Position numbers and translations under genes: made by a program. A stretch of DNA of 13,525 nt from CAYRML01 sp964425485 (lineage in GTDB: Bacteria > Bacillota > Dehalobacteriia > UBA4068): contig CAYRML010000039.1 in the NCBI GenBank assembly GCA_964425485.1, positions 1-13,525 on the forward strand, written 5' to 3'. Positions 1 through 7,596 of this stretch are shown piece by piece. The notes under the pieces were generated by a model. It worked only from the letters and a program-made list of their open reading frames with translations. It did not search any database and was not told where the DNA came from. Numbering within the stretch: the stretch's first letter is position 1; the number at the start of each line of letters is the position of its first letter.

Positions 1-481
1 CTATGAGCGCCAAAATAATGGAAGCCTGGGCATCTATTACTTCTTCATCCAGCTTCAGCTCTTCGTCAGCATAGTTGCTGACGATCAGATTATAGAACAT
101 TTTACGCCATTGGCAGTATTTTTCATGCATTTTTTCAAAAATCACTTCGTTGCCGCAAAGGGCAACCTCTAAAAGATGTATATTGATGGGAAATAATAAT
201 TTATCATCCCTCAATATTTCCAGACATTGAGAAAATATGAATTTTTTATCACCTAATTTATCGGTCTCAATAGAAGCCATGAATAATTTATCCAAAGCAT
301 CGGAAAATCCATAATCCATGATTTCATAGAGCAATTCATCCTTGGTAGGGAAATGGTAGAATATCGTGCCTTTACTGACAGATGTTTCCTCCGCTATATC
401 TTTCAAAGATGTCTGATAAATGCCCCTTTGTGAAAAAAGACGCATTGCGCTTTCCATAATAGCTTTTTTAGTATCTTGCAT
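1..481 (-). CDS. TetR/AcrR-family transcriptional regulator, 3' end outside the window
   Basis: Reading the minus strand from ATG at 481-479 gives 160 codons open to the window edge, so the C-terminus is missing. The N-terminus is a typical TetR helix-turn-helix: residues about 8-55 contain AMRLFSQRGIYQTSLKDIAE and then SVSKGTIFYHFPTKDELL, the family's recognition-helix signature. The rest (about 60-160) is helical and hydrophobic, as expected for the ligand-binding and dimerisation domain, whose ligand cannot be read from sequence. The start is supported by AGGAGAGG eight bases upstream. Members of this family are mostly repressors, often of a neighbouring efflux or lipid-metabolism gene. 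The likely target would lie to the left, outside the window, or be the gene itself. The divergent signalling gene at 929 is another candidate, without evidence. Confidence 0.9.
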   Translation of the reverse strand, partial: MQDTKKAIMESAMRLFSQRGIYQTSLKDIAEETSVSKGTIFYHFPTKDELLYEIMDYGFSDALDKLFMASIETDKLGDKKFIFSQCLEILRDDKLLFPINIHLLEVALCGNEVIFEKMHEKYCQWRKMFYNLIVSNYADEELKLDEEVIDAQASIILALI

Positions 482-638
482 AAAGTATAACCTCTCCTAA
501 ACTCTATTGCTAACTATCTCTTTAACCTAGCATCCGTAATATCAAATATAGTGCTCATGTCATGGCGGTCGGCTAACCAACTGATATAATAATAAAAAAA
601 ACTAACCGCAGCAATCCTCTAAATAGATCACCTTTATA

Positions 639-668
639 ATTCTAACACATATAATAAAATTTTGTCAA
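639..668 (-). promoter_or_regulatory. Probable sigma-A promoter of the TetR-family gene
   Basis: On the minus strand TTGACA (668-663) and TAGAAT (644-639) are separated by 18 bases. Both hexamers are at or near the sigma-70/sigma-A consensus. Transcription would begin near 632, about 150 bases upstream of the ATG at 481, leaving a long leader in which I recognise no riboswitch. Confidence 0.55.
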
Positions 669-831
669 TATCTTGTGCTTTTATAATAACTTTATGCACG
701 GTAATATCTTGCTGCATAAATATTATAACAAAAATACCTCTTTTGCAATCATTGCTGTAAAGATAAAGCATCAACCTATGATCGAAAAATGTATAAGATT
801 GCAAAAAAATGTAGTGATTTTAGAAAAACTA

Positions 832-840
832 TGTTATACT
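832..840 (+). promoter_or_regulatory. Possible extended -10 promoter for the Cache-PAS-GGDEF-EAL gene
   Basis: ATGTTATACT contains a TG extension one base before a TATACT hexamer (835-840). The -35 position at the expected distance (about 812-817, TAGTGA) is poor, so this would depend on the extended -10. It lies about 90 bases before the ATG at 929. Weak call. Confidence 0.3.
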
Positions 841-928
841 TGTTTTTATAAAAATAATGCAATGCTGGTGATTTTCCAATGTAAATTCAGTTTTCCATTT
901 AACATTAAGTCTATAGGAGTATTTTTAT

Positions 929-2251
929 ATGGGAGATTTGAAGAATAAAAATAAATTTATATACTATGTGATTATTCTCCTTGTACTGGCACTGGCAATT
1001 TGTACCGGTATACTTTTATACAATAACGATTCTCTGCAAAGAGGGCAGGATAGAGCTTATACCGTTTTAAAAAAATCCCTATCTGAACATACCGTCTTAT
1101 TTAACAATACATTATCTTCTTATGCTGCGCTCCTGGAAAATGCGGCTTCCCAAACGGCGGATATTAACAGCCTCAATGAGTCTGAGGCCAGCAAGCTAAT
1201 GACAGAAATCAATCAAGCATCCGCTTTTTCTCAAATCATGATCCTTGATGCCAGCGGCCACGGCCTCAATTCCGCCGGGCAAACAGTGGAAATGGGGCAA
1301 CAGGAATTTTTCCTGCAAACTATGCAAGGCCAACGGGTCTTCACAAAATCTGGTATATACTCGGATGGCTTAATTATCTCCTTGCCTATTATCCAAGATA
1401 GTGCTGTGACAGGTGTTATTGCCGGCCATTTAAGCGAAAACACATTGAGACAGCTTTTAAAATCTTCTGACTATAATGGCAACAACTATACTTTCATCGC
1501 TGATGCCAACGGCAATATAATTATCAGCGATAACAAATTTGGGGCTTATCCCGATAAAAACACCCTTTTTTATATCAGCAGCCACGGCAAAAAAATGGCC
1601 AGGGATATAAATTATAATGATATTGCCAAAACCGTAGATTTAAACAGCAATGGCCTTTTGATCTATACCATAGACCGTAATGAATTCTATGCCGTCTATC
1701 AATCCTTGGGTCTTAATGACTGGCTGGTTTTTAACACAATCCCCAGTTATATTGTGAAGGCGGAGCTTTCCATATTTACTTCTTTTACCTATATACTCAT
1801 AGTCATCATTATTTTGACGGTAATTGCCCTGATTATTTTGGCTTTCCTGATCAGTAAAAAGTATATAAAGAAAATAGAAGCGGAAAAGTCGGCTATCTCT
1901 TTGAGTGACCAGCGTCTGCGCGCTGTCCTGGGTCAATCATCTGATGTCATAATCGAATTTGACTGCGATGAGAAAAGACAGCCTCATCAAGCTGTAATTA
2001 TTACGGAACCATTGCCCAATATCAATTTGGACCTGTATTTTTTCGAACAAGAGAAATCCCTTTATCTGGCTATGAAAGATGTGCTTTTATGCGTGACCAA
2101 AACCAATCTTTCCCAGAATACCGTGGAGCTGATTCACGTGGCCAATAACTCCGATTATCAGACGGAAAATATCAAAACCTATGATGATCTGCTGCAAATA
2201 TTCATGCCAATGGCTGCCAGCCCCGATGATTCCCATAAAATTTATACGTAG
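929..2251 (+). CDS. N-terminal part of a membrane Cache-PAS cyclic-di-GMP signalling protein (ends at an in-frame TAG)
   Basis: This 440-residue product has a transmembrane segment at about 10-30, an extracytoplasmic sensor region at about 31-280 with the composition of a Cache (dCache-like) domain, and a second very hydrophobic segment at about 284-308. The cytoplasmic part begins near 325 as a PAS-like fold (ISLSDQRLRAVLGQSSDVII onward). The start is supported by AGGAG at 915-919. The frame stops at TAG (2249-2251) inside the PAS-like domain and continues in the same frame into the next entry. By comparison with this class of sensor cyclases/phosphodiesterases, one protein of about 1,114 residues is expected. 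As it stands this half has a sensor and membrane anchor but no catalytic domain. It could be a broken gene, a readthrough gene, or a true split. Confidence 0.8.
   Translation: MGDLKNKNKFIYYVIILLVLALAICTGILLYNNDSLQRGQDRAYTVLKKSLSEHTVLFNNTLSSYAALLENAASQTADINSLNESEASKLMTEINQASAFSQIMILDASGHGLNSAGQTVEMGQQEFFLQTMQGQRVFTKSGIYSDGLIISLPIIQDSAVTGVIAGHLSENTLRQLLKSSDYNGNNYTFIADANGNIIISDNKFGAYPDKNTLFYISSHGKKMARDINYNDIAKTVDLNSNGLLIYTIDRNEFYAVYQSLGLNDWLVFNTIPSYIVKAELSIFTSFTYILIVIIILTVIALIILAFLISKKYIKKIEAEKSAISLSDQRLRAVLGQSSDVIIEFDCDEKRQPHQAVIITEPLPNINLDLYFFEQEKSLYLAMKDVLLCVTKTNLSQNTVELIHVANNSDYQTENIKTYDDLLQIFMPMAASPDDSHKIYT
2249..2251 (+). other. In-frame amber codon joining two halves of one signalling gene (TAG directly followed by ATG)
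   Basis: The frame that starts at 929 reads ACG TAG ATG TCT at 2246-2257 and then stays open to 4273. The TAG falls within a PAS-like domain: text before it (YDDLLQIFMPMAASPDDSHK) and after it (NLISTFEHGSNFIVVQYK, then IKWVSNIINLLKDPVSGD) together resemble one continuous PAS/PAC unit. No good Shine-Dalgarno precedes the ATG at 2252, so a separate start there would rely on termination-reinitiation coupling. TAG is also the ordinary stop of the aldehyde dehydrogenase gene at 13199-13201, so TAG is not simply reassigned in this genome. Confidence 0.85.
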
Positions 2252-4273
2252 ATGTCTGCCCAAAACTTGATATCGACATTTGAACATGGTAGCAATTTCA
2301 TAGTGGTACAATACAAACAGAATAATGCACAAGGCCAGATTAAATGGGTATCCAACATCATTAATTTATTAAAAGACCCAGTTAGCGGAGATCTGTATGC
2401 CTTCTCTTATCTGTGCGATATAGATAGGCGCAAACTCTATGAGCTGGCCCTGCCTCAAAAAATAGAAAAAGATATTGACTCCTATCTTTATTCAGCAGAA
2501 ACTACAAAACATCTGGTAAACCATGTCATATCGCAAAATAAACAAAGCGATAAATTATGTGCTTTGACCGTTATGAGTCTGCCCGGCCTGGAGCAAATGA
2601 AGAAAGAAATGGGGCTTAGTACGGCTTACGGCACCATCACCTCTATCTCCAGGCTGGTACGTATAATCTCCGATCCTAATATGATCATAGGCTATCTGGG
2701 AGAAGCCAATTTCGTCTTTTTCCTGGAGGATGTGGCCTCCGCCCAACATGTTTTTAATCTGATCAAAGATCTGACGGAAAAAATAATCAGCATAAATAAA
2801 CATAAAAACTTTATCGAGCGGCTTAACCCTGTTTTGGGCATTGATATTTTACCCATGGCCGATGCCAGCTATGAGCTGCTTTTGCAGCATGCATCGCAAG
2901 CTTGCCGGCAAACAGAAGAAAAAGTAACGGAGAAAAGAATCGGGCTTTATAACCATAGGGAGCAGCCCGCGCAGACCTCCGGCAGCGACCAAACTCAACC
3001 GCAAAACCCGCTTGTTGACAGCCCCCCTGATAATAGTATGTTGGATGATCTGACAGGAGTAGCAAATAGGCAAAGCTATATAGCGGCAATCTCCCAATGC
3101 CATCCTGATGCTATTTCTTCTTTGGGCATTCTTTTTACCGATATCAATGGATTATCCAAACTCAATTCCGATTATGGCAATGAGTATGGGGACGGGATTT
3201 TGATCTTTACGGCTAATATGCTGCAAAAATATTTTACCGGCAGCGTCTATCGAATCTCCGGCGACGAGTTTATTGTTTTTGCTCTGAATCTGTCGCAGGA
3301 AGAATTCCGCAAAAGATCGGAAGCTGCCAAAAAATCTTTCGATGAAACCTATCCCGGCTATATCAGCATGGGGATTACCTGGGCCAATCAACATATAAAC
3401 ATCAACAAATTGATACAGCATGCTGAAAATATCATGCAGATCGAAAAACAGGATTATTATCACCTGGAAGAACGGGGCAGCCACAAGCAGCGCAGCAAAT
3501 TGGTGGAACAGCTGCAAAAAGATATACAAAATCAGAACTTCTTGCTATATTTACAACCTCAGCTCGACCTCAAATGCAACAAAATCTGTGGCGCCGAGGC
3601 TTTGGTGCGCTTACATAGCGAAGAAAAAGGATTGATAATGCCGGGGTCATTTATCCCCGGCCTGGAAAAAGAAAATCTGATTAAATACCTCGATTTCTAT
3701 ATGCTGGATAAAGCCTTATCTACCCTAAGCCAATGGAAAAAAGAAGGGCGCCAGCTGTTGCCAATTGCCGTCAATTTTTCCCGGCTGACCTTAATTGCGC
3801 CTAATACTTTTGAAAATGCCATGGAAATCTGCAATAAATATGATTTACCCCATGATCTGATCAAAATTGAGATCACAGAAAGTATTGGCCATGTGGAACG
3901 CACAACCGCAGCCAATGTTTGTGAAAGATTTTCCCAAGCCGGGTTTAAAATAGCTTTAGATGATTTCGGCTCTGAATATTCCAGCCTTTATATACTTTCC
4001 GCCATCCATTTCGATGAAGTAAAAATAGATAAAAACATCACCAGTGATATCATCACTAACAAGCTTAGTCAGTTGACGGTGGCCAACACCAAACAATTCT
4101 GCCGGGTCTGCGGCTCTCTTTGCCTGGCCGAAGGTGTAGAGACGGAAGAACAATTGCATATGCTTAAAAGTCTGGATTGTGATATGGCGCAAGGCTACCT
4201 TTTCCATAAACCCATGCCTGTGAATGAGTTTGAAAAGAAATACCTGCCGCTTGACAATCTTGATAATAAATAA
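2252..4273 (+). CDS. GGDEF-EAL cyclic-di-GMP enzyme, C-terminal part of the split signalling gene
   Basis: The 673-residue product carries, in order: the remainder of a PAS/PAC unit (1 to about 65); a degenerate GGDEF-like domain (about 75-225, with GYLGEANF at 147-154 where RxGGDEF is expected); a GGDEF domain starting at MLDDLTGVANR (263) with the A-site motif SGDEF at 336-340; and an EAL domain from about 420. EAL residues that bind metal and c-di-GMP appear kept: AEAL (448-451), VNFSR, EITES, LDDFG (569-573), VKIDK, EGVETEEQ and AQGYLFHKPMP. Phosphodiesterase activity (c-di-GMP to pGpG) is therefore likely, and SGDEF variants are sometimes active cyclases. No membrane segment is present in this half. 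The true start is uncertain: ATG 2252 immediately abuts the TAG and has no clear ribosome binding site, so the intact ancestral gene most likely began at 929. Confidence 0.88.
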   Translation: MSAQNLISTFEHGSNFIVVQYKQNNAQGQIKWVSNIINLLKDPVSGDLYAFSYLCDIDRRKLYELALPQKIEKDIDSYLYSAETTKHLVNHVISQNKQSDKLCALTVMSLPGLEQMKKEMGLSTAYGTITSISRLVRIISDPNMIIGYLGEANFVFFLEDVASAQHVFNLIKDLTEKIISINKHKNFIERLNPVLGIDILPMADASYELLLQHASQACRQTEEKVTEKRIGLYNHREQPAQTSGSDQTQPQNPLVDSPPDNSMLDDLTGVANRQSYIAAISQCHPDAISSLGILFTDINGLSKLNSDYGNEYGDGILIFTANMLQKYFTGSVYRISGDEFIVFALNLSQEEFRKRSEAAKKSFDETYPGYISMGITWANQHININKLIQHAENIMQIEKQDYYHLEERGSHKQRSKLVEQLQKDIQNQNFLLYLQPQLDLKCNKICGAEALVRLHSEEKGLIMPGSFIPGLEKENLIKYLDFYMLDKALSTLSQWKKEGRQLLPIAVNFSRLTLIAPNTFENAMEICNKYDLPHDLIKIEITESIGHVERTTAANVCERFSQAGFKIALDDFGSEYSSLYILSAIHFDEVKIDKNITSDIITNKLSQLTVANTKQFCRVCGSLCLAEGVETEEQLHMLKSLDCDMAQGYLFHKPMPVNEFEKKYLPLDNLDNK

Positions 4274-4285
4274 GTATTGGCAAAT

Positions 4286-4318
4286 AAAAAGCGTACCGCC
4301 TGGGCGGTACGCTTTTTT
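4286..4318. terminator. Bidirectional intrinsic terminator between the EAL gene and rubrerythrin
   Basis: A run of A (4286-4290) is followed by GCGTACCGC (4291-4299), a four-base loop, GCGGTACGC (4304-4312) and six T (4313-4318). The hairpin sits 17 bases after the TAA of the EAL gene and about 30 bases beyond the stop of the convergent rubrerythrin gene. With A and T tracts on both sides it can stop transcription from either direction. Confidence 0.9.
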
Positions 4319-4349
4319 GAGGTAATAATTCTATTTTTAAATAACATTT

Positions 4350-4892
4350 TTAGCCAAAATATCTTTGCAGCAAGCCGCGGAAACCGGCGCCATGTCTTGC
4401 TTCGTCTTTGGCCATTTCATGTACGGTATCATGGATTGCATCATAATTAAGCTCTTTGGCCAATGTCGCCAATTCTTTTTTGCCGGAGCAAGCTCCATGT
4501 TCGGCTTCGGCGCGCAGCTGCACATTTTTCTTGGTATCGGCAAAGACTACTTCGCCCAATAATTCGGCAAAACGGGCGGCATGATCGGCTTCTTCCAAGG
4601 CATAGCGCCTGAAGGCTTCGCCGATCTCTGGATATCCCTCGCGATGGGCCTGACGGCTCATGGCCAGGTACATGCCAACTTCCGTACATTCCCCCATAAA
4701 GTTGGCGCGTAGGCCCTCAATAACTCTTTCATCCACGCCGGCGGCGATACCGATTTTATGTTCATCAGCAAAAGCGCCCAACTCGCCTTGTTCACTGAAT
4801 TTTTCTCTAGGAGCCTTACATTGAGGGCAAGCCGCCGGAGCAGCATCCCCTTCAAATACATAACCACATACGCCGCAGATAAATTTTTTCAT
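4350..4892 (-). CDS. Reverse rubrerythrin (N-terminal rubredoxin plus ferritin-like diiron domain)
   Basis: The 180-residue protein starts with a rubredoxin-type Fe(SCys)4 site: CxxC at 6/9 and CPQC at 22/25. A four-helix ferritin-like domain follows with candidate diiron ligands E68, E101 and H104 (EExDH), E131, and E164 with H167 (DEARH). Classical rubrerythrins have the rubredoxin at the C-terminus; this order and length match the reverse rubrerythrins of clostridia and other anaerobes, which reduce hydrogen peroxide (and help remove O2) using NAD(P)H-derived electrons in the cytoplasm. The start is supported by GGGAGG about eight bases upstream. It is a single-gene unit with its own strong promoter (4932-4959), and a dyad over the -10 suggests repression relieved by oxidative stress, which is inference. 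Confidence 0.92.
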   Translation of the reverse strand: MKKFICGVCGYVFEGDAAPAACPQCKAPREKFSEQGELGAFADEHKIGIAAGVDERVIEGLRANFMGECTEVGMYLAMSRQAHREGYPEIGEAFRRYALEEADHAARFAELLGEVVFADTKKNVQLRAEAEHGACSGKKELATLAKELNYDAIHDTVHEMAKDEARHGAGFRGLLQRYFG

Positions 4893-4927
4893 ATTATTTC
4901 CTCCCTAAATCTATTAATAATAATTAC

Positions 4928-4959
4928 TGTTATTATAACATGTTTGGCCAAAAAGTCAA
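4928..4959 (-). promoter_or_regulatory. Rubrerythrin promoter with a 13-base dyad over the -10
   Basis: On the minus strand TTGACT (4959-4954) and TATAAT (4937-4932) are 16 bases apart, and TG one base before the -10 makes it an extended -10. A perfect 6-1-6 inverted repeat (TGTTAT/ATAACA, 4928-4940) lies on the -10, a typical place for a repressor operator. AT-rich PerR-type boxes are a candidate, but the sequence is not a clean PerR consensus. Confidence 0.7.
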
Positions 4960-4987
4960 TAGCGGATATTATATTTATAAATATAAG

Positions 4988-5016
4988 TTGACTTTTTATT
5001 TTTTAAATTATATATT
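4988..5016 (+). promoter_or_regulatory. Promoter of the MATE transporter gene
   Basis: TTGACT (4988-4993) and TATATT (5011-5016) are separated by exactly 17 bases, close to the sigma-A consensus. The -10 is directly followed by two tandem 16-bp repeats covering the probable transcription start. Confidence 0.65.
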
Positions 5017-5048
5017 ATACATTGTTTACATAATACATTGTTTACATA
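5017..5048 (+). repeat. Two perfect tandem copies of a 16-bp repeat at the MATE promoter
   Basis: ATACATTGTTTACATA occurs at 5017-5032 and again, with no gap, at 5033-5048. The repeats cover the expected +1 and early leader of the MATE gene and end about 20 bases before its ribosome binding site. Their position suggests a regulator-binding array. The 16-bp period is about one and a half helical turns. Confidence 0.85.
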
Positions 5049-5082
5049 ATATTTTATTACATACATTACTGGAGATTATTTT

Positions 5083-6477
5083 ATGCCTAAACGGGATTTT
5101 GAAAGTAAGAATATGTTGAATATGACCGAGGGCAAGATTTTCAGGCAGCTTTTATTTTTTGCTATCCCCATGCTGATCGGCAATCTTTTTCAACAATTGT
5201 ACAATGTTGTAGACGGCCTGGTTGTAGGCAATTTTGTCGGTACCGGAGCCTTAGCGGCCGTCAGCGTTAGTTTTCCCGTCTTTTTTATGTTGTTGGCCTT
5301 TACCATCGGTCTTTCCATCGGGGCAACAGTTGTGGTCGCCCAATATTATGGTTCCGGCGACGAAACAAATTTACGCAAAGCCGTCGGTACCACTTATATT
5401 ATAACCATCTGGATTGCCATAATCGCCACCGCGGTCGGTGTCTTTCTCGTGGATCCCATATTACAGTTGATGCAGGCTCCGGTAGAAATACGGGGTATGG
5501 CCAGCATCTATATGCACACGGTTTTTGCCGGCATGATCTTTATCTCCGGCTATAATGTAATTGCCGGCATCCTGCGCGGGGTGGGAGACTCCAAAACCCC
5601 TCTCTATTTTCTTATCATGTCTACCGTTGTCAATACGGTACTTGTTCTGGTTTTTGTTCTTGTATTTGATTGGGGGGTCTTTGGTGTCGGTGTCGCGACC
5701 CTCATTGCCGAGGCCGTCAGTTGCGTGGCCTGCCTGCTTTATGTAGCTAAGATCTCGCCTCTTTTAGCCTTTAACCGTCAGAATCTGCATTTTGACAAAG
5801 AGATGGCCAGAAAGGTGCTCAGAATCGGCCTGCCGGCTGCCGTGCAGCAGGTTGCCATCGCTCTTTGCATCTTCATCACGCAGGTGCTGGTCAACGGCTT
5901 TGGCGAGCAAGTCATTGCCGGATACGGCCTGGCCATCCGCATTGATACTCTCTGCATCCTCTTTTTCATCAGCATCGGCACCGCTATGGCTGCTTTTAGC
6001 GGGCAAAATGTCGGCGCCGGCAATTTTGAACGCGTCAAACAAGGAACCAAGGTCGGCACTATCATGATTTTGATAATCGCAGCAGTCCTTAGTTCTTTGC
6101 TTTATTTCGGCCGCTTTTGGCTGCTGGGATTTTTCACGCCCGACACTGCCGTTATCGATGCCGGCGCCTATATGTTCTTCATTATTGCGCCTTTCTACTT
6201 CACCTTAGGCCTGACCATCATCTATTCTAATGTCGTGCAAGGGGCCGGGGCCGCCGTGCCTGCCATGATAATCATCATCATCGCCGAATGCGCCCGCTTG
6301 CCCATCGCTTTCATCCTGGTGGATAAATACGGCTCCGTTGGCGGTGTATGGTGGAGTTTTGTCATTTCTTGGGTGGCCGGCGCTATTATCGCCATCCTCT
6401 ACTATAAATTCGGCAAATGGAAAGATAAGTCACTAGTAAAGCATAGAAATTTCCCGCCGCCGGAAATAAGTACATAA
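5083..6477 (+). CDS. MATE-family efflux transporter (Na+/H+-coupled multidrug antiporter)
   Basis: The 464-residue protein has about twelve hydrophobic segments and the family's start: ...GKIFRQLLFFAIPMLIGNLF then QQLYNVVDGLVVGNFVGTGALAAVS, with the second half repeating the fold (RIGLPAAVQQVAIALCIFIT onward, around residues 247-265). Length is normal for the family (about 450-470). It sits in the cytoplasmic membrane and would export organic cations or other small molecules, or flavin-like compounds in some clades, in exchange for Na+ or H+. Substrate cannot be told from sequence. GGAG at 5071-5074 supports the start. The gene is monocistronic: own promoter, tandem repeats in the leader, and a terminator overlapping its stop. 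Confidence 0.93.
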   Translation: MPKRDFESKNMLNMTEGKIFRQLLFFAIPMLIGNLFQQLYNVVDGLVVGNFVGTGALAAVSVSFPVFFMLLAFTIGLSIGATVVVAQYYGSGDETNLRKAVGTTYIITIWIAIIATAVGVFLVDPILQLMQAPVEIRGMASIYMHTVFAGMIFISGYNVIAGILRGVGDSKTPLYFLIMSTVVNTVLVLVFVLVFDWGVFGVGVATLIAEAVSCVACLLYVAKISPLLAFNRQNLHFDKEMARKVLRIGLPAAVQQVAIALCIFITQVLVNGFGEQVIAGYGLAIRIDTLCILFFISIGTAMAAFSGQNVGAGNFERVKQGTKVGTIMILIIAAVLSSLLYFGRFWLLGFFTPDTAVIDAGAYMFFIIAPFYFTLGLTIIYSNVVQGAGAAVPAMIIIIIAECARLPIAFILVDKYGSVGGVWWSFVISWVAGAIIAILYYKFGKWKDKSLVKHRNFPPPEIST

Positions 6478-6515
6478 AAAAGACCGCAAAAGCGGTCTTT
6501 TTTTATGTACTTATT
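6465..6515. terminator. Long bidirectional terminator between the convergent MATE gene and leuB
   Basis: The core is GACCGC-AAAA-GCGGTC (6482-6497) flanked by A6 (6476-6481) and T7 (6498-6504), able to terminate both the plus-strand MATE transcript and the minus-strand leu operon. The dyad extends outward: 6465-6487 pairs with 6492-6515 with only one extra T. The left arm includes the TAA stop of the MATE gene, so the hairpin overlaps its last codons. Confidence 0.9.
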
Positions 6516-6525
6516 ATAAATCTTC

Positions 6526-7596
6526 TTATAGTAAATTGCGTACCGCCTGGCCCATGGCCTTTGTGCCGACCAATGTTGTATTGGCTGAGCCATCATAGAG
6601 GTCGGCTGTACGCAAGCCGGCGTCCAAAACCGCCGACACAGCCTGCTCGATAGCAGCAGCAGCCTCATCCTGACCCAAGGAATGGCGCAAAAGCATGGCC
6701 GCGGAAAGTATAGCAGCCAGGGGGTTAGCCACCTCTTGGCCGGCCAGATCTGGCGCCGAGCCATGCACCGGCTCATACATGCCAAAGTTGCCATCCGCCA
6801 ATGAGGCCGAAGGCAGCATGCCAATAGATCCGGTCAGGACGGAGGCCTCATCCGACAAAATATCACCGAACATATTGGAGGTGACGATAACATCAAAGCG
6901 GCCGGGGTTGATAATCAGCTGCATGGCCGCATTGTCCACATAAAGATAATCCATACTGATATCCGGGTGCTCTTTGGCCATGGCCTGCACCACACGCCGC
7001 CACAGACGCGAGCTGTCCAGAATATTGGCCTTATCCACCAGAGTTAATTTTTTTTGCCTCTTCTGGGCCATCTCAAAGCCTTTTTGAACTATCCTTTCGA
7101 TTTCCGGCACACTATATATTTCCGTATCGAAGGCCTCTTGCTCGTTGCTGCCGCGCGGGCCGAAATAGATGCCGCCAGTCAATTCCCGCACGATCATGAT
7201 ATCGATGCCGCCGGCCAGTATTTCATCCTTTAGGGGTGAGGCCGCGGCCAATTGCCGATGCAAAACTGCCGGGCGCAGGTTGGTATAAAGGCCCAATGAG
7301 GAGCGCAGGCCCAACAGAGCCTTTTCCGGCCGCAGTTGCATGGGCAGCTCGTCCCATTTGGGGCCACCGACAGCGCCCAAAAGTACAGCGTCGCTACCCT
7401 TGCAAGACTCTATGACCGAGTCAGTCAAGGGTTCTCCATAGGCCTCATAGGAAGAACCGCCCACCAAATATTCGTCCAGCTGCAGATCTATATGATATTT
7501 TTCCGCTGTTTTGCGCAGCACGGCCACAGCCTCCGCCATTATCTCCGGACCTATGCCGTCGCCGGGCAAAACCGCTATCTTCTTCGCCATGCTCAT
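6526..7596 (-). CDS. leuB: 3-isopropylmalate dehydrogenase
   Basis: LeuB oxidatively decarboxylates 3-isopropylmalate to 2-ketoisocaproate with NAD+, the third step specific to leucine synthesis, in the cytoplasm as a dimer. Family motifs are all present: PGDGIGPE (11-18), LLGAVGGPKWD, RELTGGIYFG (137-146), DKANILDSSRLWR, VDNAAMQLI, TSNMFGDILSDEAS and EPVHGSAPDLAG. Length (about 355) is normal. It is the last gene of leuACDB. Two ATGs are possible: the first (7596) overlaps the leuD stop, while the second (7590, giving MAKKIAVLPG) has AAGGGG about seven bases upstream and is the better start, making the protein 354 residues. Confidence 0.96.
   Translation of the reverse strand: MSMAKKIAVLPGDGIGPEIMAEAVAVLRKTAEKYHIDLQLDEYLVGGSSYEAYGEPLTDSVIESCKGSDAVLLGAVGGPKWDELPMQLRPEKALLGLRSSLGLYTNLRPAVLHRQLAAASPLKDEILAGGIDIMIVRELTGGIYFGPRGSNEQEAFDTEIYSVPEIERIVQKGFEMAQKRQKKLTLVDKANILDSSRLWRRVVQAMAKEHPDISMDYLYVDNAAMQLIINPGRFDVIVTSNMFGDILSDEASVLTGSIGMLPSASLADGNFGMYEPVHGSAPDLAGQEVANPLAAILSAAMLLRHSLGQDEAAAAIEQAVSAVLDAGLRTADLYDGSANTTLVGTKAMGQAVRNLL

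Larger units (their letters stand above)
482..928. other. Intergenic region between the divergent TetR gene and the signalling gene
   Basis: This AT-rich 447-base stretch holds the minus-strand TetR promoter (639-668), an 8-bp inverted repeat TTTATGCA/TGCATAAA with a 14-base spacer (691-698 and 713-720), and a weak plus-strand extended -10 at 832-840. A 91-codon plus-strand frame from 673 to 948 overlaps the next gene's start, has no ribosome binding site and has a composition unlike a protein, so I do not call it a gene. No recognisable RNA gene is present. Confidence 0.6.

Noticed and set aside
691..720. 8-bp inverted repeat TTTATGCA/TGCATAAA as an operator
   Set aside because: The spacer is 14 bases and the region is very AT-rich; one such repeat is weak evidence, and it does not overlap a convincing promoter.
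673..948. 91-codon plus-strand ORF before the signalling gene
   Set aside because: No ribosome binding site, biased toward N, K, I, F and Y from AT-rich DNA, and it overlaps the well-supported start at 929.
2249..2251. Genome-wide reassignment of TAG to an amino acid
   Set aside because: The aldehyde dehydrogenase frame ends properly in TAG at 13199-13201 at the expected C-terminus, so TAG works as a stop here. One-off readthrough is not excluded.
4447..4689. Minus-strand ORFs in alternative frames inside the rubrerythrin gene
   Set aside because: Shadow frames of a clearly conserved 180-residue protein with intact iron ligands.
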